The notes: generated by a model from the letters alone, not told the origin. A stretch of 64,000 bases of DNA from Pelomonas dachongensis (GCF_043555865.1 NZ_JBIGHY010000001.1:124001-188000), one strand, 5' to 3'; shown: positions 52,905-61,636, counted from the first letter of the stretch. Numbers and translations: made by a program.

Positions 52905-53015
52905 CACGGCATGGCAGCGAAGGGCCCCGGCGCAGTAGCGCCGAGCGGCGCGCAGGGCGCACCGCATGCCGTGTGACCGGCAAAAAAAGACCCGGTCAGC
53001 AGGCTGCCGGGTCTT
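52905..53015. promoter_or_regulatory. nested stem elements after gshA
   Basis: CACGGCATG (52905-52913) pairs with CATGCCGTG (52965-52973), flanked on both sides by CCGG. A separate perfect 9-bp stem, AAGACCCGG (52987-52995) with CCGGGTCTT (53007-53015), is preceded by AAAAAAA. The second stem has a T-tract only when read on the minus strand, so it would terminate antisense rather than gshA transcription. The rest of the 251-base gap shows nothing recognised. Confidence 0.5.
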
Positions 53016-53114
53016 CAAACCCTCGGGTGAGGGCGTCGTTGGGAAATGCCAATGTAGGCCGTCGCGCGCCGCGGCGGTGGGGACTATTCACGCGGGGCTG
53101 CCGATAATCCTGTC

Positions 53115-53825
53115 ATGAACCTGCCGCCGCACCGCGCCCCCGACGCCCTCAACGAAGACGACCTGGAGCGCCTGCAGGCGCTGCTGGACGCGCTGCCGGC
53201 ACCGCTGGAGCCGCTGGACGTGAGCATGCTGGACGGCTATCTGTGCGGCGTGCTGCTGCAGCCGGAGGCAGTGCCGCTAGCGGCCTGGCTGCCGCCCCTG
53301 CTGGACAGCGAGAGCCGCCCCATGCCACCGCGGGTGGACGACGAGCTGCTGGCGCTGCTGCGCCGCCGCCACAAGGAGCTGAACGTGGCCATTTCGGGCC
53401 GGCAGTGGTTCGACCCGTGGATCTTCGAGCTGGACGACCACGCCGACCCGAGCGAGACAGTGCTGCCGTGGGTGGCCGGCTTCGCGCATGCGCTGGACGC
53501 CCACCCGGCGCTGATGCGCCTGCCCGAGGAGCCTTTGCTGGAGCCGCTGGCCGCCATCTACCTGCACCTGGACCCCGACGACCTGGAAGACGCCGACGCG
53601 CTGCTGGAGGAGATCGAGTCGCTGGAGCCGCCCGTCGATCTGGAGCAGGCCGTGGAAGGGCTGGTCAGCGCGGTGCTGATGCTGGCGGATGTGTCGCGGC
53701 CGCTGCGGCCGACGGCACCCGGCCGGCCGCAAGGCCCGCGCCGCGGCGCGTCTAGTGGCCCGCAAACAGGCGCTGGGCGTGCAGGCCCAGGCCGGTCGCG
53801 ACCGAAGCGAACCGGTCGCCGGTGA
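53115..53825 (+). CDS. YecA/YgfB-type UPF0149 protein with Arg-rich tail
   Basis: This 236-residue protein opens with a UPF0149 helical domain (about residues 17-190; LDVSMLDGYLCGVLLQPE, FDPWIFELDDHADP, LPWVAGFAHALDAHP). YecA proteins usually end in a zinc-binding SEC-C motif; this one has no Cys there. Instead, a 40-residue tail of Arg/Gly/Pro (GRPQGPRRGASS and onward) runs into the opposite-strand Hsp70 gene. That tail may result from loss of an earlier stop and gain of read-through. It overlaps the convergent gene by 74 bases. Confidence 0.78.
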   Translation: MNLPPHRAPDALNEDDLERLQALLDALPAPLEPLDVSMLDGYLCGVLLQPEAVPLAAWLPPLLDSESRPMPPRVDDELLALLRRRHKELNVAISGRQWFDPWIFELDDHADPSETVLPWVAGFAHALDAHPALMRLPEEPLLEPLAAIYLHLDPDDLEDADALLEEIESLEPPVDLEQAVEGLVSAVLMLADVSRPLRPTAPGRPQGPRRGASSGPQTGAGRAGPGRSRPKRTGRR

Positions 53826-55029
53826 CGCGCGCGGCGGCGGGGAAGCCCGCCGCCATGCCGTCCACCAGCAGGCGCAGCCCGGTCGAGCCGCCGGTGAAGT
53901 ACAGCGCGTCGACCTGATCGGCCTGCAGGCCGGCGAGCGCGACCGTCTCGTGCGCGGTGGCGATGATGCGGTCCAGGTCGGCGCGCAGCGCGTCCACGGC
54001 GGTCTTCTCGCTGAGCGGCAGCACCAGGCCGCGCTCGATGTGGCCGAGGTCCACCGTCGTGTCGGCGCCGCCCGAGATGGCGATCTTGGCGCCCTCGGCG
54101 CGCGCGGCCAGCTCGTGGCCCAAGCGCTCCTCCAGCACCGTCATCAGCCGAGCGTGCTGGCGCACGTCGGCGAACCAGCTCTTCATGCCGCGCCACTCGG
54201 CCACGCGCAGCGGCGCGTAGCAGGTGTTGATCAGGTGCCAGGTGGCCAGGTCGAAGAAGATGCCGCTGGGCACCTCGCGGCCGTTCGGCCCGGTGGCGCG
54301 GTAGCCGAAGGCCTGCAGCAGGCCCGCCAGTTCGATGTGGCGGTCGAAGTCGGTGCCCGCGATGTGCACGCCGTGGCTGGCCAGGATGTCGTCGCGCCGC
54401 GCCAGGCGCTGCATGCGCTCGGGGCCCACGCGCACCAGCGAGAAGTCGCTGGTGCCGCCGCCGATGTCGGCCACCAGCACGATCTGTTCCCGCGTGGCCT
54501 GCTGCTCGAAGTCGAACGCCGCCGCGATGGGCTCGTATTGGAACTGCACGTCGCGAAACCCCACGGCGCGGGCGCAGCCCTCCAGCTGGGCCTGGGCGGC
54601 GGCGTCGCGCACCGGGTCGCCGTCGACGAAGAACACCGGCCGGCCCAGCACCGCGCGCTCGGGCTCGCCGGCCAGGCGGCGCAGCCGCTTCAGGTAGCCG
54701 GACACGATGTCCGAATACTTGGCGCCGCGTCCGCCGCCGACGTCGGTGGTCTGGTCGATGAGGGGCGAGCCCAGGATGCTCTTCATGGAGCGCATCAGCC
54801 GGCCTTCGTGGCCCTCGACGTAGGCGGCCACGGCGGCCCGGCCGAAGGCGCGCGGCGGGCCGTCGGCATCGTGCGGGCCTTCGGCGAAGTAGAAGACCGC
54901 CGTGGGCATGGTGCGCTGGCTGGGTTCCAGTTCGACCAGGCGCATGCCGGTGGCCGCGTCGGGCACGGCGACGGCAGAGTTGGAGGTGCCAAAGTCGATG
55001 GCGCAAAAGCCGTCAGGGTTGTTCATCAC
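53752..55029 (-). CDS. Hsp70-family chaperone-like ATPase, YegD type
   Basis: This 425-residue protein has the actin/Hsp70 ATPase fold. The phosphate-1 loop is AIDFGTSNSAVAV (residues about 9-21), with VADIGGGTSDFSLV and YFTGGSTGLRLLV for phosphate-2 and adenosine contacts. It has no C-terminal substrate-binding domain of DnaK size, matching YegD-type proteins whose clients are unknown. Translation may start at either of two adjacent Mets. Its 3-prime end lies beneath the YecA-like gene tail. Confidence 0.9.
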   Translation of the reverse strand: MMNNPDGFCAIDFGTSNSAVAVPDAATGMRLVELEPSQRTMPTAVFYFAEGPHDADGPPRAFGRAAVAAYVEGHEGRLMRSMKSILGSPLIDQTTDVGGGRGAKYSDIVSGYLKRLRRLAGEPERAVLGRPVFFVDGDPVRDAAAQAQLEGCARAVGFRDVQFQYEPIAAAFDFEQQATREQIVLVADIGGGTSDFSLVRVGPERMQRLARRDDILASHGVHIAGTDFDRHIELAGLLQAFGYRATGPNGREVPSGIFFDLATWHLINTCYAPLRVAEWRGMKSWFADVRQHARLMTVLEERLGHELAARAEGAKIAISGGADTTVDLGHIERGLVLPLSEKTAVDALRADLDRIIATAHETVALAGLQADQVDALYFTGGSTGLRLLVDGMAAGFPAAARVTGDRFASVATGLGLHAQRLFAGH

Positions 55030-55118
55030 GTCACGCCGGCTCGTGGCCGGCCCAGGGCTTCACCGGGGAGGGGGCGCGGATTCTAGGAACACAATCGCCC
55101 GCCTGTTCCGGAGAACCG

Positions 55119-57902
55119 ATGAAGACCCGTCACCTCGCCCTCATCCTTTGTGCCGCCCTGGCCGCCTGCAGCCAGAAATCGGAGCAGGATCTGCTCGCCT
55201 CCGCCCAGGCGCGCCTGGAGCAGAAGGATTCTGCCGGCGCCGTCATCGAGCTGAAGAACGTGCTGCAGCAGAATGCCGACAGCGTGCAGGGGCGCGCGAT
55301 GCTGGGCCGGGCGCTGCTGGAGTCGGGCGACCTGGCCGGTGCCGAGATCGAGCTGCGCCGGGCGCTGGAGCTGGGCGCGCCGCGCGACGAGACCATGGTG
55401 CTGCTGGCGGAGGCGCTGCTGACCTCCGGGCAGTCGCGCAAGGTCATCGGCGAGTTCGCCACCGAAAGCCTCAGCGATCCGCAGGCCATGTCGCGGCTGC
55501 AGCAGCACCTGGCGCTGGCCTACCTGCAGCAGGGCAACGTGCCGGAGGCCAAGGTGGCCGCGTCCCGCGCGCTGCAGCTGACGCCGCAAGCCGAGGGCGC
55601 GGTCATCGCCAGTGCTCGCACGCGGCTGGCCGGCGGGCTCGTCGACGAGGCGCTGACCGCGTTGAACGAGCTGCTGGCGCGCGACCCCAAGGCCGTCAAG
55701 GCGCTGCAGCTGAAGGCCGAGGTGCTGCTGGCCCGCGGCCGCGCCGAGGAGGCCGAGCCGCTGCTGACCCAGGTGCTGGCGCTGGACCCCGCCAGCTTCG
55801 AGGCCCGCTCGCTGCTGCTGCGCATGGCGCTGGGCCGCCAGCAGGTGGACGAGGCCGCCAAGCTGGTGCAGGGCATGCCCGCCGCCGAGGCCAAGAAGCC
55901 GCGTGGCCGTTTCATGCAGGCGCAGCTGGCGCTGGCCCAGGGCGATGCCGCCAAGGCGCGCGAGCTGGCCCTGCCGCTGCTGAAGGTGCTGCCGCAGTAC
56001 CTGCCGCTGCTGCGCCTGGCGTCTGGCGCGCACCAGCAGCTGGGCGAGCTGGCCGATGCCGAGAACCTGCTGAACCAGGCCGTCAAGCTGGCGCCGGAAG
56101 ATCCCGGCCTGCGCCGCCAGTACGCCGGCCTGCAGCTGCAGCGCCGCCAGCCCGGCAAGACGCTGGAGACGCTGCGCCCCGTGCTGGAAAGCGGCAAGGC
56201 CGATGCCGAGACGCTGCTGATGGCTGGCAAGGCCCAGCTGATGCAGGGCAACTTCGAGGGCGCCGACCAGGCCTTCGGCGCCGCCGCCAAGCTGCGTCCC
56301 GATGACAGCAAGACACAGGCCGCGTTGGCGCTGTCGGCGATCGCGCGCGACACGGTCACGCCGGGCGGCGCAGCCCGCGCCAAGGCCGATGCGGCGCTGG
56401 GGCAACTGCGCGAGCTGGCCGCCAAGGACAGCGCGGGCAACAGCTACGACCTGATGCTGGTCAACGTGCTGATGCGCCGCCAGGACCTGGCCGGCGCGCT
56501 GGCCGCCATCGACAAGCTGGCGCCCAAGATGAAGGACAGCCCGGTGCCGGACGGCCTGCGAGGGCGCGTGCAGCTGCAGCGCAAGGACAACGCCGCCGCC
56601 CAGGCGTCGTTCGACGCGGCGCTGAAGCAGGACGCCGGCTACCTGCCGGCCGTGCTGGGCCTGGTGGCGCTGGACATGCAGGCCAAGCAGACGGATGCCG
56701 CCGTCAAGCGGCTGGAGGCCTACATTGCCGCGCAGAAGCACGCGCCGCAGGCCCGCTTGGCGCTGGCCGAGCTGCTGGTGCAGACGCGCGCGCCGGCCGC
56801 CCGCGTCACCGAGGTACTGAGCGCCGCGGTGCGCGAGGAGCCGTCCGAGGCTGGCCTGCGCGTGGCGCTGATCGACCACCTGCTGCGCACCGGCGACATC
56901 AAGGCCGCCGCGCAGGCAGCCCAGGAGGCGTCGGCCGCGCTGCCGCAGAACCCAGACCTGTTGGAGCGCCTGGCGCGCACGCAGCTGGCCACCGACGACC
57001 GCGCCCAGGCCGCCAAGACCTACGCCCAGCTGAACGTGCTGTCGCCCACCCGGGCGCATGGCTGGCTGGGGATGGCGCAGCTGCGCTTCATGGACAAGGA
57101 CTACGCCGGCGCCGAGCGCGAGGTGAAGCGGGCGCTGGAAGCCGATCCGGGCTCCGTGGCCGCCCAGCGGTTGCTGATCCAACTGGCCGCACGCCAGGGC
57201 CGCACCGACGAGGCGCTGGCCGCGCTGCACGAGCGCCAGAAGAAGAACCCGCAGGAGGCCTATGCGCTGATCGCCGAAGCCGACATCGAGGCGGGTCGCC
57301 AGAAGTTCGACGCGGCCATCGCCGCGCTGCGCAAGGCCACCACACTGCGCGACCCGGCGGACGCGCCGGTGCGGCTGTTCTCGCTGCTGCTGGTCAAGAA
57401 GCGCGAGGATGCGCTGGCCTTCGAGAAACAGTGGCTGGCGGCCCATCCGCAGGACCAGGGCTTTGCGGCCGCGACCGCCGACCTGGTGCTGGCGCGTGGC
57501 GACTTCGACGGTGCGCTGGAACGCTACGAGGCGCTGCTCAAGCGCAACCCGGACGCCGTGCCGCTGATCAACAACGTGGCCTGGCTGCGCAGCAAGACCG
57601 GCAAGCCCGGTGCGCGCGAACTGGCCGAGCGGGGCCTGAAGCTCAATGGCGACGACGCGGCGCTGCGCGACACCTACGCCACCGTGCTGGCCAATGAGAA
57701 GGCCTTCGACAAGGCGCTGAGCGTGCAGCGCCAGCTGATCGGCGACCACCCCGATCAACCGTCCTTCAAGGTGAACCTGGCGCAGATCCTGATCCAGTCC
57801 GGCGACAAGACCGCTGCCAAGGCGGAGCTGCAGGACCTGGCCAAGCTGGGCAGCAAGCTGCCGCAGCAGAAGCAGGTCGAGGCGCTGCTGAAGACGCTGT
57901 AA
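55119..57902 (+). CDS. prsT: PrsT-type TPR lipoprotein of the PEP-CTERM/exosortase system
   Basis: This 927-residue lipoprotein (LAAC, Cys17) consists of tandem TPR-type repeats along its whole length. The start QKSEQDLLASAQARLEQKD and general length match PEP-CTERM system TPR protein PrsT, found in bacteria with exosortase XrtA and linked to sorting of PEP-CTERM proteins and exopolysaccharide export. The DNA here lacks xrtA or prsK/prsR, so the rest of the system should lie elsewhere. The repeats make pairing between their segments likely at protein level but do not form exact DNA repeats. Confidence 0.82.
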   Translation: MKTRHLALILCAALAACSQKSEQDLLASAQARLEQKDSAGAVIELKNVLQQNADSVQGRAMLGRALLESGDLAGAEIELRRALELGAPRDETMVLLAEALLTSGQSRKVIGEFATESLSDPQAMSRLQQHLALAYLQQGNVPEAKVAASRALQLTPQAEGAVIASARTRLAGGLVDEALTALNELLARDPKAVKALQLKAEVLLARGRAEEAEPLLTQVLALDPASFEARSLLLRMALGRQQVDEAAKLVQGMPAAEAKKPRGRFMQAQLALAQGDAAKARELALPLLKVLPQYLPLLRLASGAHQQLGELADAENLLNQAVKLAPEDPGLRRQYAGLQLQRRQPGKTLETLRPVLESGKADAETLLMAGKAQLMQGNFEGADQAFGAAAKLRPDDSKTQAALALSAIARDTVTPGGAARAKADAALGQLRELAAKDSAGNSYDLMLVNVLMRRQDLAGALAAIDKLAPKMKDSPVPDGLRGRVQLQRKDNAAAQASFDAALKQDAGYLPAVLGLVALDMQAKQTDAAVKRLEAYIAAQKHAPQARLALAELLVQTRAPAARVTEVLSAAVREEPSEAGLRVALIDHLLRTGDIKAAAQAAQEASAALPQNPDLLERLARTQLATDDRAQAAKTYAQLNVLSPTRAHGWLGMAQLRFMDKDYAGAEREVKRALEADPGSVAAQRLLIQLAARQGRTDEALAALHERQKKNPQEAYALIAEADIEAGRQKFDAAIAALRKATTLRDPADAPVRLFSLLLVKKREDALAFEKQWLAAHPQDQGFAAATADLVLARGDFDGALERYEALLKRNPDAVPLINNVAWLRSKTGKPGARELAERGLKLNGDDAALRDTYATVLANEKAFDKALSVQRQLIGDHPDQPSFKVNLAQILIQSGDKTAAKAELQDLAKLGSKLPQQKQVEALLKTL

Positions 57903-57910
57903 GCCCCATC

Positions 57911-58000
57911 CGGGCCGAGCGCCGGGCCGCCCCAAGCCGGCCCGTCTGGTGATGTGCGAGCGGGGTCACCCCCGCGAGCATCGCCGCCCCCTCGGGGGGC
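57911..58000. repeat. GC-rich structured intergenic element between convergent genes
   Basis: It contains GCGGGG-tcac-CCCCGC (57960-57975) and a near-perfect GCCCCC-TCG-GGGGGC (57986-58000), preceded by a CGGGCCGCCCCAAG run. Similar CCGCCCCAAG/CCCCTCGGGG blocks recur between genes in Burkholderiales genomes (from memory, not searched). It may act as a bidirectional terminator for prsT and dadA. Confidence 0.5.
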
Positions 58001-58027
58001 CGACCCAGGTACTCCTTGGGCGAGGGG

Positions 58028-59305
58028 TCAAACGTTGCCGTAGAAACCGAACTGCATCGCCGGGCGGCGGCCGGCGATCAGCTCGGCCATCGCCAGGCCC
58101 GAGCCGGCGCCGTGCGTCCAGCCCAGCGTGCCGTGGCCGGCGTTGATCCACAGGTTGCGCGCCCGCTTGCTGCGCCCGATGTAGGGGATGTTGGTGGGCG
58201 TGCTGGGGCGCAGGCCGGTCCAGTAGTGAGGCTCGCTGGTGTCCGCCACGCCGGGGAACAACTCCTCGTAGCGTTTCACCAGCGCAGCGCAGCGCACCTG
58301 CGCGGTCGGTGAGTCGAGGTTCAGGTCGAAGCCTGACAGCTCGGCGGTGCCGGCGATGCGGATGTGGTCGCCCAGCCGCGAGATGGCGATCTTGCGGCTG
58401 TCGTCCAGCAGGCTGACGACGCTGGCGGCCTCGGGCTTCTTCAGCCTCAGCGTGGCCGAATAGCCCTTGGCCGGGTAGATGTTCAGCGACTCGCCCAGCG
58501 GTGCCAGCAGCGCCGGCGTGTATGAGCCCATCGCGGCGACGAAGGCGTCGGCCACAAGCGTCTTGCGCTCGCCGCTGCGTACATGGGCGATTTGCACGGA
58601 TTCAATGCCGTCGCCGCCGCGCTGCAGCGCCAGGTTGTCGTGCTCGTACAGGAACTGTGCGCCGCGCTCGGCGCAGCGCTGCGCCAGCTTCTGCGTGAAG
58701 ACCTTGGCGTCGCCGCTCTCGTCGCTGGGCGTGAACGTGCCACCGAACACGCGGTGCGCCGAAGCCGCGAGCGCGGGCTCTACCTTCAGCACCTCTTCGC
58801 GGCTCAGCACGCGCCGGTCCACGCCGTGGCGGCGCATGATCGCGGCGCCGGCCGCACCGTTGTCCAGGTCTTCCTGGGTGGAGAAGAAATGCAGGATGCC
58901 GCGCTCCAGCCGGTCGTACTCGATGCCGGTACGGGTGACGAGCTCCTTCAGCGCCGCGTGCGAGTAGCGGCCCAGCTGCACCAGCTCCTCGACATTGCGC
59001 TCGAACGCGGCGTCCGTGCATTGCATCAGGAAGGCCAGGCCCCAGCGCCACTGGTTGGGGTCCAGTCGTGGGCGGAACAGCAGCGGCGAGTCATCGCGCA
59101 GCAGCCACTTGGCGACCTTGAACGGCGCACCGGCATTGGCCCAGGGCTCGCAGAAGCTGACCGAGATCTGCGCGCCGTTGGCAAAGCTGGTTTCCAGCGC
59201 GGCGTCTGGCTGGCGGTCCACGACGGTGACCTCGTGGCCCTCTTCCAGCAGGTACCAGGCGGTGGCGATGCCGATGATGCCGGCGCCGAGCACGACGATC
59301 TTCAT
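58028..59305 (-). CDS. dadA: D-amino acid dehydrogenase, small subunit type
   Basis: This 425-residue flavoprotein of the DadA family oxidises D-amino acids, mainly D-alanine, passing electrons to the respiratory chain. The N-terminal FAD-binding site is GAGIIGIATAWYL and VVDRQPDAALETSFANGAQ follows. The C-terminal part has LRPSTPTNIPYIG and NAGHGTLGWTHGAGSG, which hold the flavin. Length and motifs fit E. coli DadA (432). In many bacteria it sits with a racemase; none is present here. Confidence 0.94.
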   Translation of the reverse strand: MKIVVLGAGIIGIATAWYLLEEGHEVTVVDRQPDAALETSFANGAQISVSFCEPWANAGAPFKVAKWLLRDDSPLLFRPRLDPNQWRWGLAFLMQCTDAAFERNVEELVQLGRYSHAALKELVTRTGIEYDRLERGILHFFSTQEDLDNGAAGAAIMRRHGVDRRVLSREEVLKVEPALAASAHRVFGGTFTPSDESGDAKVFTQKLAQRCAERGAQFLYEHDNLALQRGGDGIESVQIAHVRSGERKTLVADAFVAAMGSYTPALLAPLGESLNIYPAKGYSATLRLKKPEAASVVSLLDDSRKIAISRLGDHIRIAGTAELSGFDLNLDSPTAQVRCAALVKRYEELFPGVADTSEPHYWTGLRPSTPTNIPYIGRSKRARNLWINAGHGTLGWTHGAGSGLAMAELIAGRRPAMQFGFYGNV

Positions 59306-59323
59306 GACGTGTCCTTGGAGTTA

Positions 59324-59965
59324 TCAGAGCGGGTTAAGGAGCAGTTGTAAGCCCAGGCCGGCCATCAGCAAAGCGACGCCGGCATCCAGCACGCGCCACG
59401 TCGTCGGCCGCGCCAGCCACGGCGCCGCCGCTGCAGCGCCGAAGCCCAGCAGGCCAAACCACATCGCCGACGCAACACACGCGCCGGCGACAAAGGCCGG
59501 CCGCAGTTCAGCCGGCTGCCGCGCGCCCAGGCCGCCCAGCAGCACGACGGTGTCCAGGTAAACATGCGGGTTCAGGTAGGTGAAGGCCAACGCGGCCGCC
59601 AGCGTCGCGCCGAGGCTGTTGCCCTGGCCGGCTGCCTGCAGCCCGGCGACCGGCCGCCAGGCGCGCCGGGCCGCCATGGCGGCGTAGCCCAGCAGGAAGG
59701 CTGCGCCGCCGAAGCGGAAGACCTGCAGCAGCAGCGGGCTGGACTGGATCAGCGCGCCCAGACCGAACACGCCCAGCGCGATCAGCAGCCAGTCCGACAG
59801 CGTGCAGACCGCCACCACCGCACCCACATGCTGGCGCCGCAGACCCTGGCGCAGCACCAGCGCATTCTGCGCGCCGATGGCCAGGATCAGCCCCAGCCCC
59901 ATGGCCCAGCCCTGCGCGAATGCGGCAGGTGCGGCGGCGGAGGCCATCAAGGCAGGAGCGGACAT
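59324..59965 (-). CDS. argO: LysE/ArgO-type amino acid exporter
   Basis: This 213-residue protein has six helices, with LGLILAIGAQNALVLRQGL near the start (the LysE/ArgO signature around the first loop) and TYLNPHVYLDTVVLLGGLG in the middle. These carriers export basic amino acids, or the toxic analogue canavanine, when intracellular levels rise. The start is taken at MSAPALMAS (59965); a longer frame runs to 60007. It is divergent from the ArgP-type regulator, the usual arrangement of this regulator-exporter pair. Confidence 0.9.
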   Translation of the reverse strand: MSAPALMASAAAPAAFAQGWAMGLGLILAIGAQNALVLRQGLRRQHVGAVVAVCTLSDWLLIALGVFGLGALIQSSPLLLQVFRFGGAAFLLGYAAMAARRAWRPVAGLQAAGQGNSLGATLAAALAFTYLNPHVYLDTVVLLGGLGARQPAELRPAFVAGACVASAMWFGLLGFGAAAAAPWLARPTTWRVLDAGVALLMAGLGLQLLLNPL

Positions 59966-60004
59966 CGCCGGATTCTCTGCAGCAGCTCCCCTTTCAAGAA
60001 GCTG

Positions 60005-60045
60005 CATTCATATTCATCGCCGTACATTAGCGCTGCTTATGAATG
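60005..60045. promoter_or_regulatory. dyad in argO-argP intergenic region
   Basis: CATTCATA (60005-60012) is inverted as TATGAATG (60038-60045) with a 25-base spacer. The right arm overlaps the argP start codon. This is plausible for a LysR-type regulator binding to control itself and the divergent exporter, but no full T-N11-A site was confirmed. Confidence 0.4.
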
Positions 60046-60944
60046 ACTTCGACCCCGCCGCGCTCGACTGTCTGGCCGCGCTGGCTGACGAGCAGGGCTT
60101 CGAGCGGGCCGCGCAGCGCCTGTCCATCACGCAGAGCGCTGTGTCGCAGCGGTTGCGGGCGCTGGAGACGCAGGTGGGCCAGCCCCTGGTCGTCCGCTCG
60201 CGTCCGCTGCGCCTGACAGAAGCCGGCAAGGTGCTGCTGCGTTTTGCCCGCCAGCTGCAGGCGCTGCGCACGGACGTGGCCCGCGAACTGGGCGAGCGCG
60301 TCGCGCCGCAGTCGCGGCTGGCTATCGCCGTTAACGCCGACAGCCTCGCCACCTGGGTATTGCCGGCGCTGGATGCACTGGTGCAGCAGGGGCTGCGCGA
60401 GGGCTACGGGCTGGAACTGGTCGTCGACGACCAGGACTTCACGCATGACAGCCTGCGCCAGGGCGCCGTGCTGGGATGCATGTCGACCGTGGCGGAGGCG
60501 CTGCAGGGCTGCAGCGTGCAGCCGTTGGGCGTCATGCGCTACGTGGCGGTGGCCAGCCCGGCCTTCCTGGCCGCGCACCTGCCGGACGGGCTGCATGCTG
60601 GCAACTTCGCCGACACGCCTTTCCTCGTCTTCAACCGCAAGGACGACACCCAGACGCAGTGGGTGTCACAGGCATTCGGTGTGCGTGCGCCACGGCTGAG
60701 GGAGCGCTTCGTGCCATCCAGCGAGGCCTACGTGCAGGCGGTTTTGATGGGGTGGGGTATCGGCGTGGCGCCGGAGATCCAGGTCCGCCCGTGGGTGGCG
60801 GCGGGTCGGCTGATGAATGTACGTCCCGACGTCAGCGTGGACGTGACGCTGTTCTGGCACCAGTGGCAGTTGCAGGGGCGCGGTGCGTTGCTGGACCAGA
60901 TCGGTCAGGCACTCGCGCAAGGTGCGCAGCGGGCGCTGGCCTGA
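60039..60944 (+). CDS. argP: LysR-family regulator of argO, ArgP type
   Basis: This 301-residue LysR regulator has an N-terminal helix-turn-helix (QGFERAAQRLSITQSAVSQR, LRALETQVGQPLVVRS). The substrate-binding domain contains VVDDQDFTHDSLRQGAVLG and FNRKDDTQTQW. These match ArgP (IciA), which senses arginine and lysine and activates argO. ATG 60039 is preferred over longer in-frame extensions that run through the divergent gene. The gene pair and its dyad suggest lysine/arginine-responsive control. Confidence 0.93.
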   Translation: MNDFDPAALDCLAALADEQGFERAAQRLSITQSAVSQRLRALETQVGQPLVVRSRPLRLTEAGKVLLRFARQLQALRTDVARELGERVAPQSRLAIAVNADSLATWVLPALDALVQQGLREGYGLELVVDDQDFTHDSLRQGAVLGCMSTVAEALQGCSVQPLGVMRYVAVASPAFLAAHLPDGLHAGNFADTPFLVFNRKDDTQTQWVSQAFGVRAPRLRERFVPSSEAYVQAVLMGWGIGVAPEIQVRPWVAAGRLMNVRPDVSVDVTLFWHQWQLQGRGALLDQIGQALAQGAQRALA

Positions 60945-60945
60945 C

Positions 60946-61119
60946 TCAGCGAGTGACGGGCGCCGATGCGGCAGCGGCGGGCGCGGCCACAGCCTGAGCG
61001 ACCAACAGGGACATCACCTCGTGCCGACCAGGCTGCACTGTCTGGGCGATCCACAACGTGCTCAAGGCCACCAGGCCGATCACGCCGTTGGCTATCCATT
61101 TCAGTACTGCAGAAGTCAT
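60946..61119 (-). CDS. small single-helix membrane protein, hypothetical
   Basis: This 57-residue protein from ATG 61119 has one clear hydrophobic helix (VLKWIANGVIGLVALSTLWI, residues about 5-24) and an Ala-rich end (VAQAVAAPAAAASAP). Its upstream DNA contains GGGATTTCCC close to the start rather than a clear Shine-Dalgarno sequence. No family was recognised. It may be a genuine small membrane protein, or a chance frame. Confidence 0.4.
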   Translation of the reverse strand: MTSAVLKWIANGVIGLVALSTLWIAQTVQPGRHEVMSLLVAQAVAAPAAAASAPVTR

Positions 61120-61414
61120 GCGGGAAATCCCGTGTTCGGACGGAGCGCGGAGCTTACGCGCAACCCGGGGGGTTTGGGTCAACAACCGTGCGACTCCTTC
61201 CAATCATTTGCAATCACGCAACGCTCGCGCGCTGACGTGAAACGGACACAAACCCTTGTCACCGTTGGGAAAAGCCACCTTGATTGGGTGTGCGGTATTG
61301 CCAACAGAGGCAATATTTACTCACAGATGGGGGGTTCGCTTGTCACACAGATCCAGCACACTGGTTTCGTTGACGGCTGCATGGGCGCCGCGACCAGAGC
61401 CATAGGGGTTTGCC
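61120..61414. other. 295-base intergenic region between small genes
   Basis: The DNA is less GC-rich than its neighbours. It holds a small hairpin TTGCC-aacaga-GGCAA (about 61299-61314) and AGGGG (61404-61408), which serves as ribosome site for the 73-residue gene. No promoter pair of good quality was found. Confidence 0.5.
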
Positions 61415-61636
61415 ATGAGATTCGTGCCAGCGCTGCGTTTCTTCCGTCGTGACGCTGTGACACGCAGCGATCCCGATCCTGCCGATCTGGGAACAGCCTT
61501 CGGGCTGGATGCCTGCCTGGATGGTGGTGGCATCAGCGAGTACCGCAGTCAACCGGCTACCGATGTGCTGGAGTCCCAGTCCGGGCGTGTGGCGCAGGAC
61601 TCGCCGCTGGGCTGGTTGTCCCGCCGTACCGCCTAA
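61415..61636 (+). CDS. 73-residue hypothetical protein with clear ribosome site
   Basis: This protein is hydrophilic, with the start MRFVPALRFFRRDAVTR, a DPADLGTAFGLDACLDGG block and SPLGWLSRR at the end. AGGGG lies 6 bases before ATG 61415, supporting expression. No membrane segment, metal motif or known family was recognised. It ends 4 bases inside the convergent CDP-alcohol phosphatidyltransferase gene. Confidence 0.5.
   Translation: MRFVPALRFFRRDAVTRSDPDPADLGTAFGLDACLDGGGISEYRSQPATDVLESQSGRVAQDSPLGWLSRRTA

Noticed and set aside
52982..53016. Hairpin after gshA as a gshA terminator
   Set aside because: Read on the plus strand it has no T-run; the A-run lies before the stem. It was recorded as a possible antisense terminator only.
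55119..57902. PrsT gene as a DNA tandem repeat array
   Set aside because: The repetition is of protein TPR units with divergent DNA, not of nucleotide sequence. No CRISPR-like or satellite array is present.
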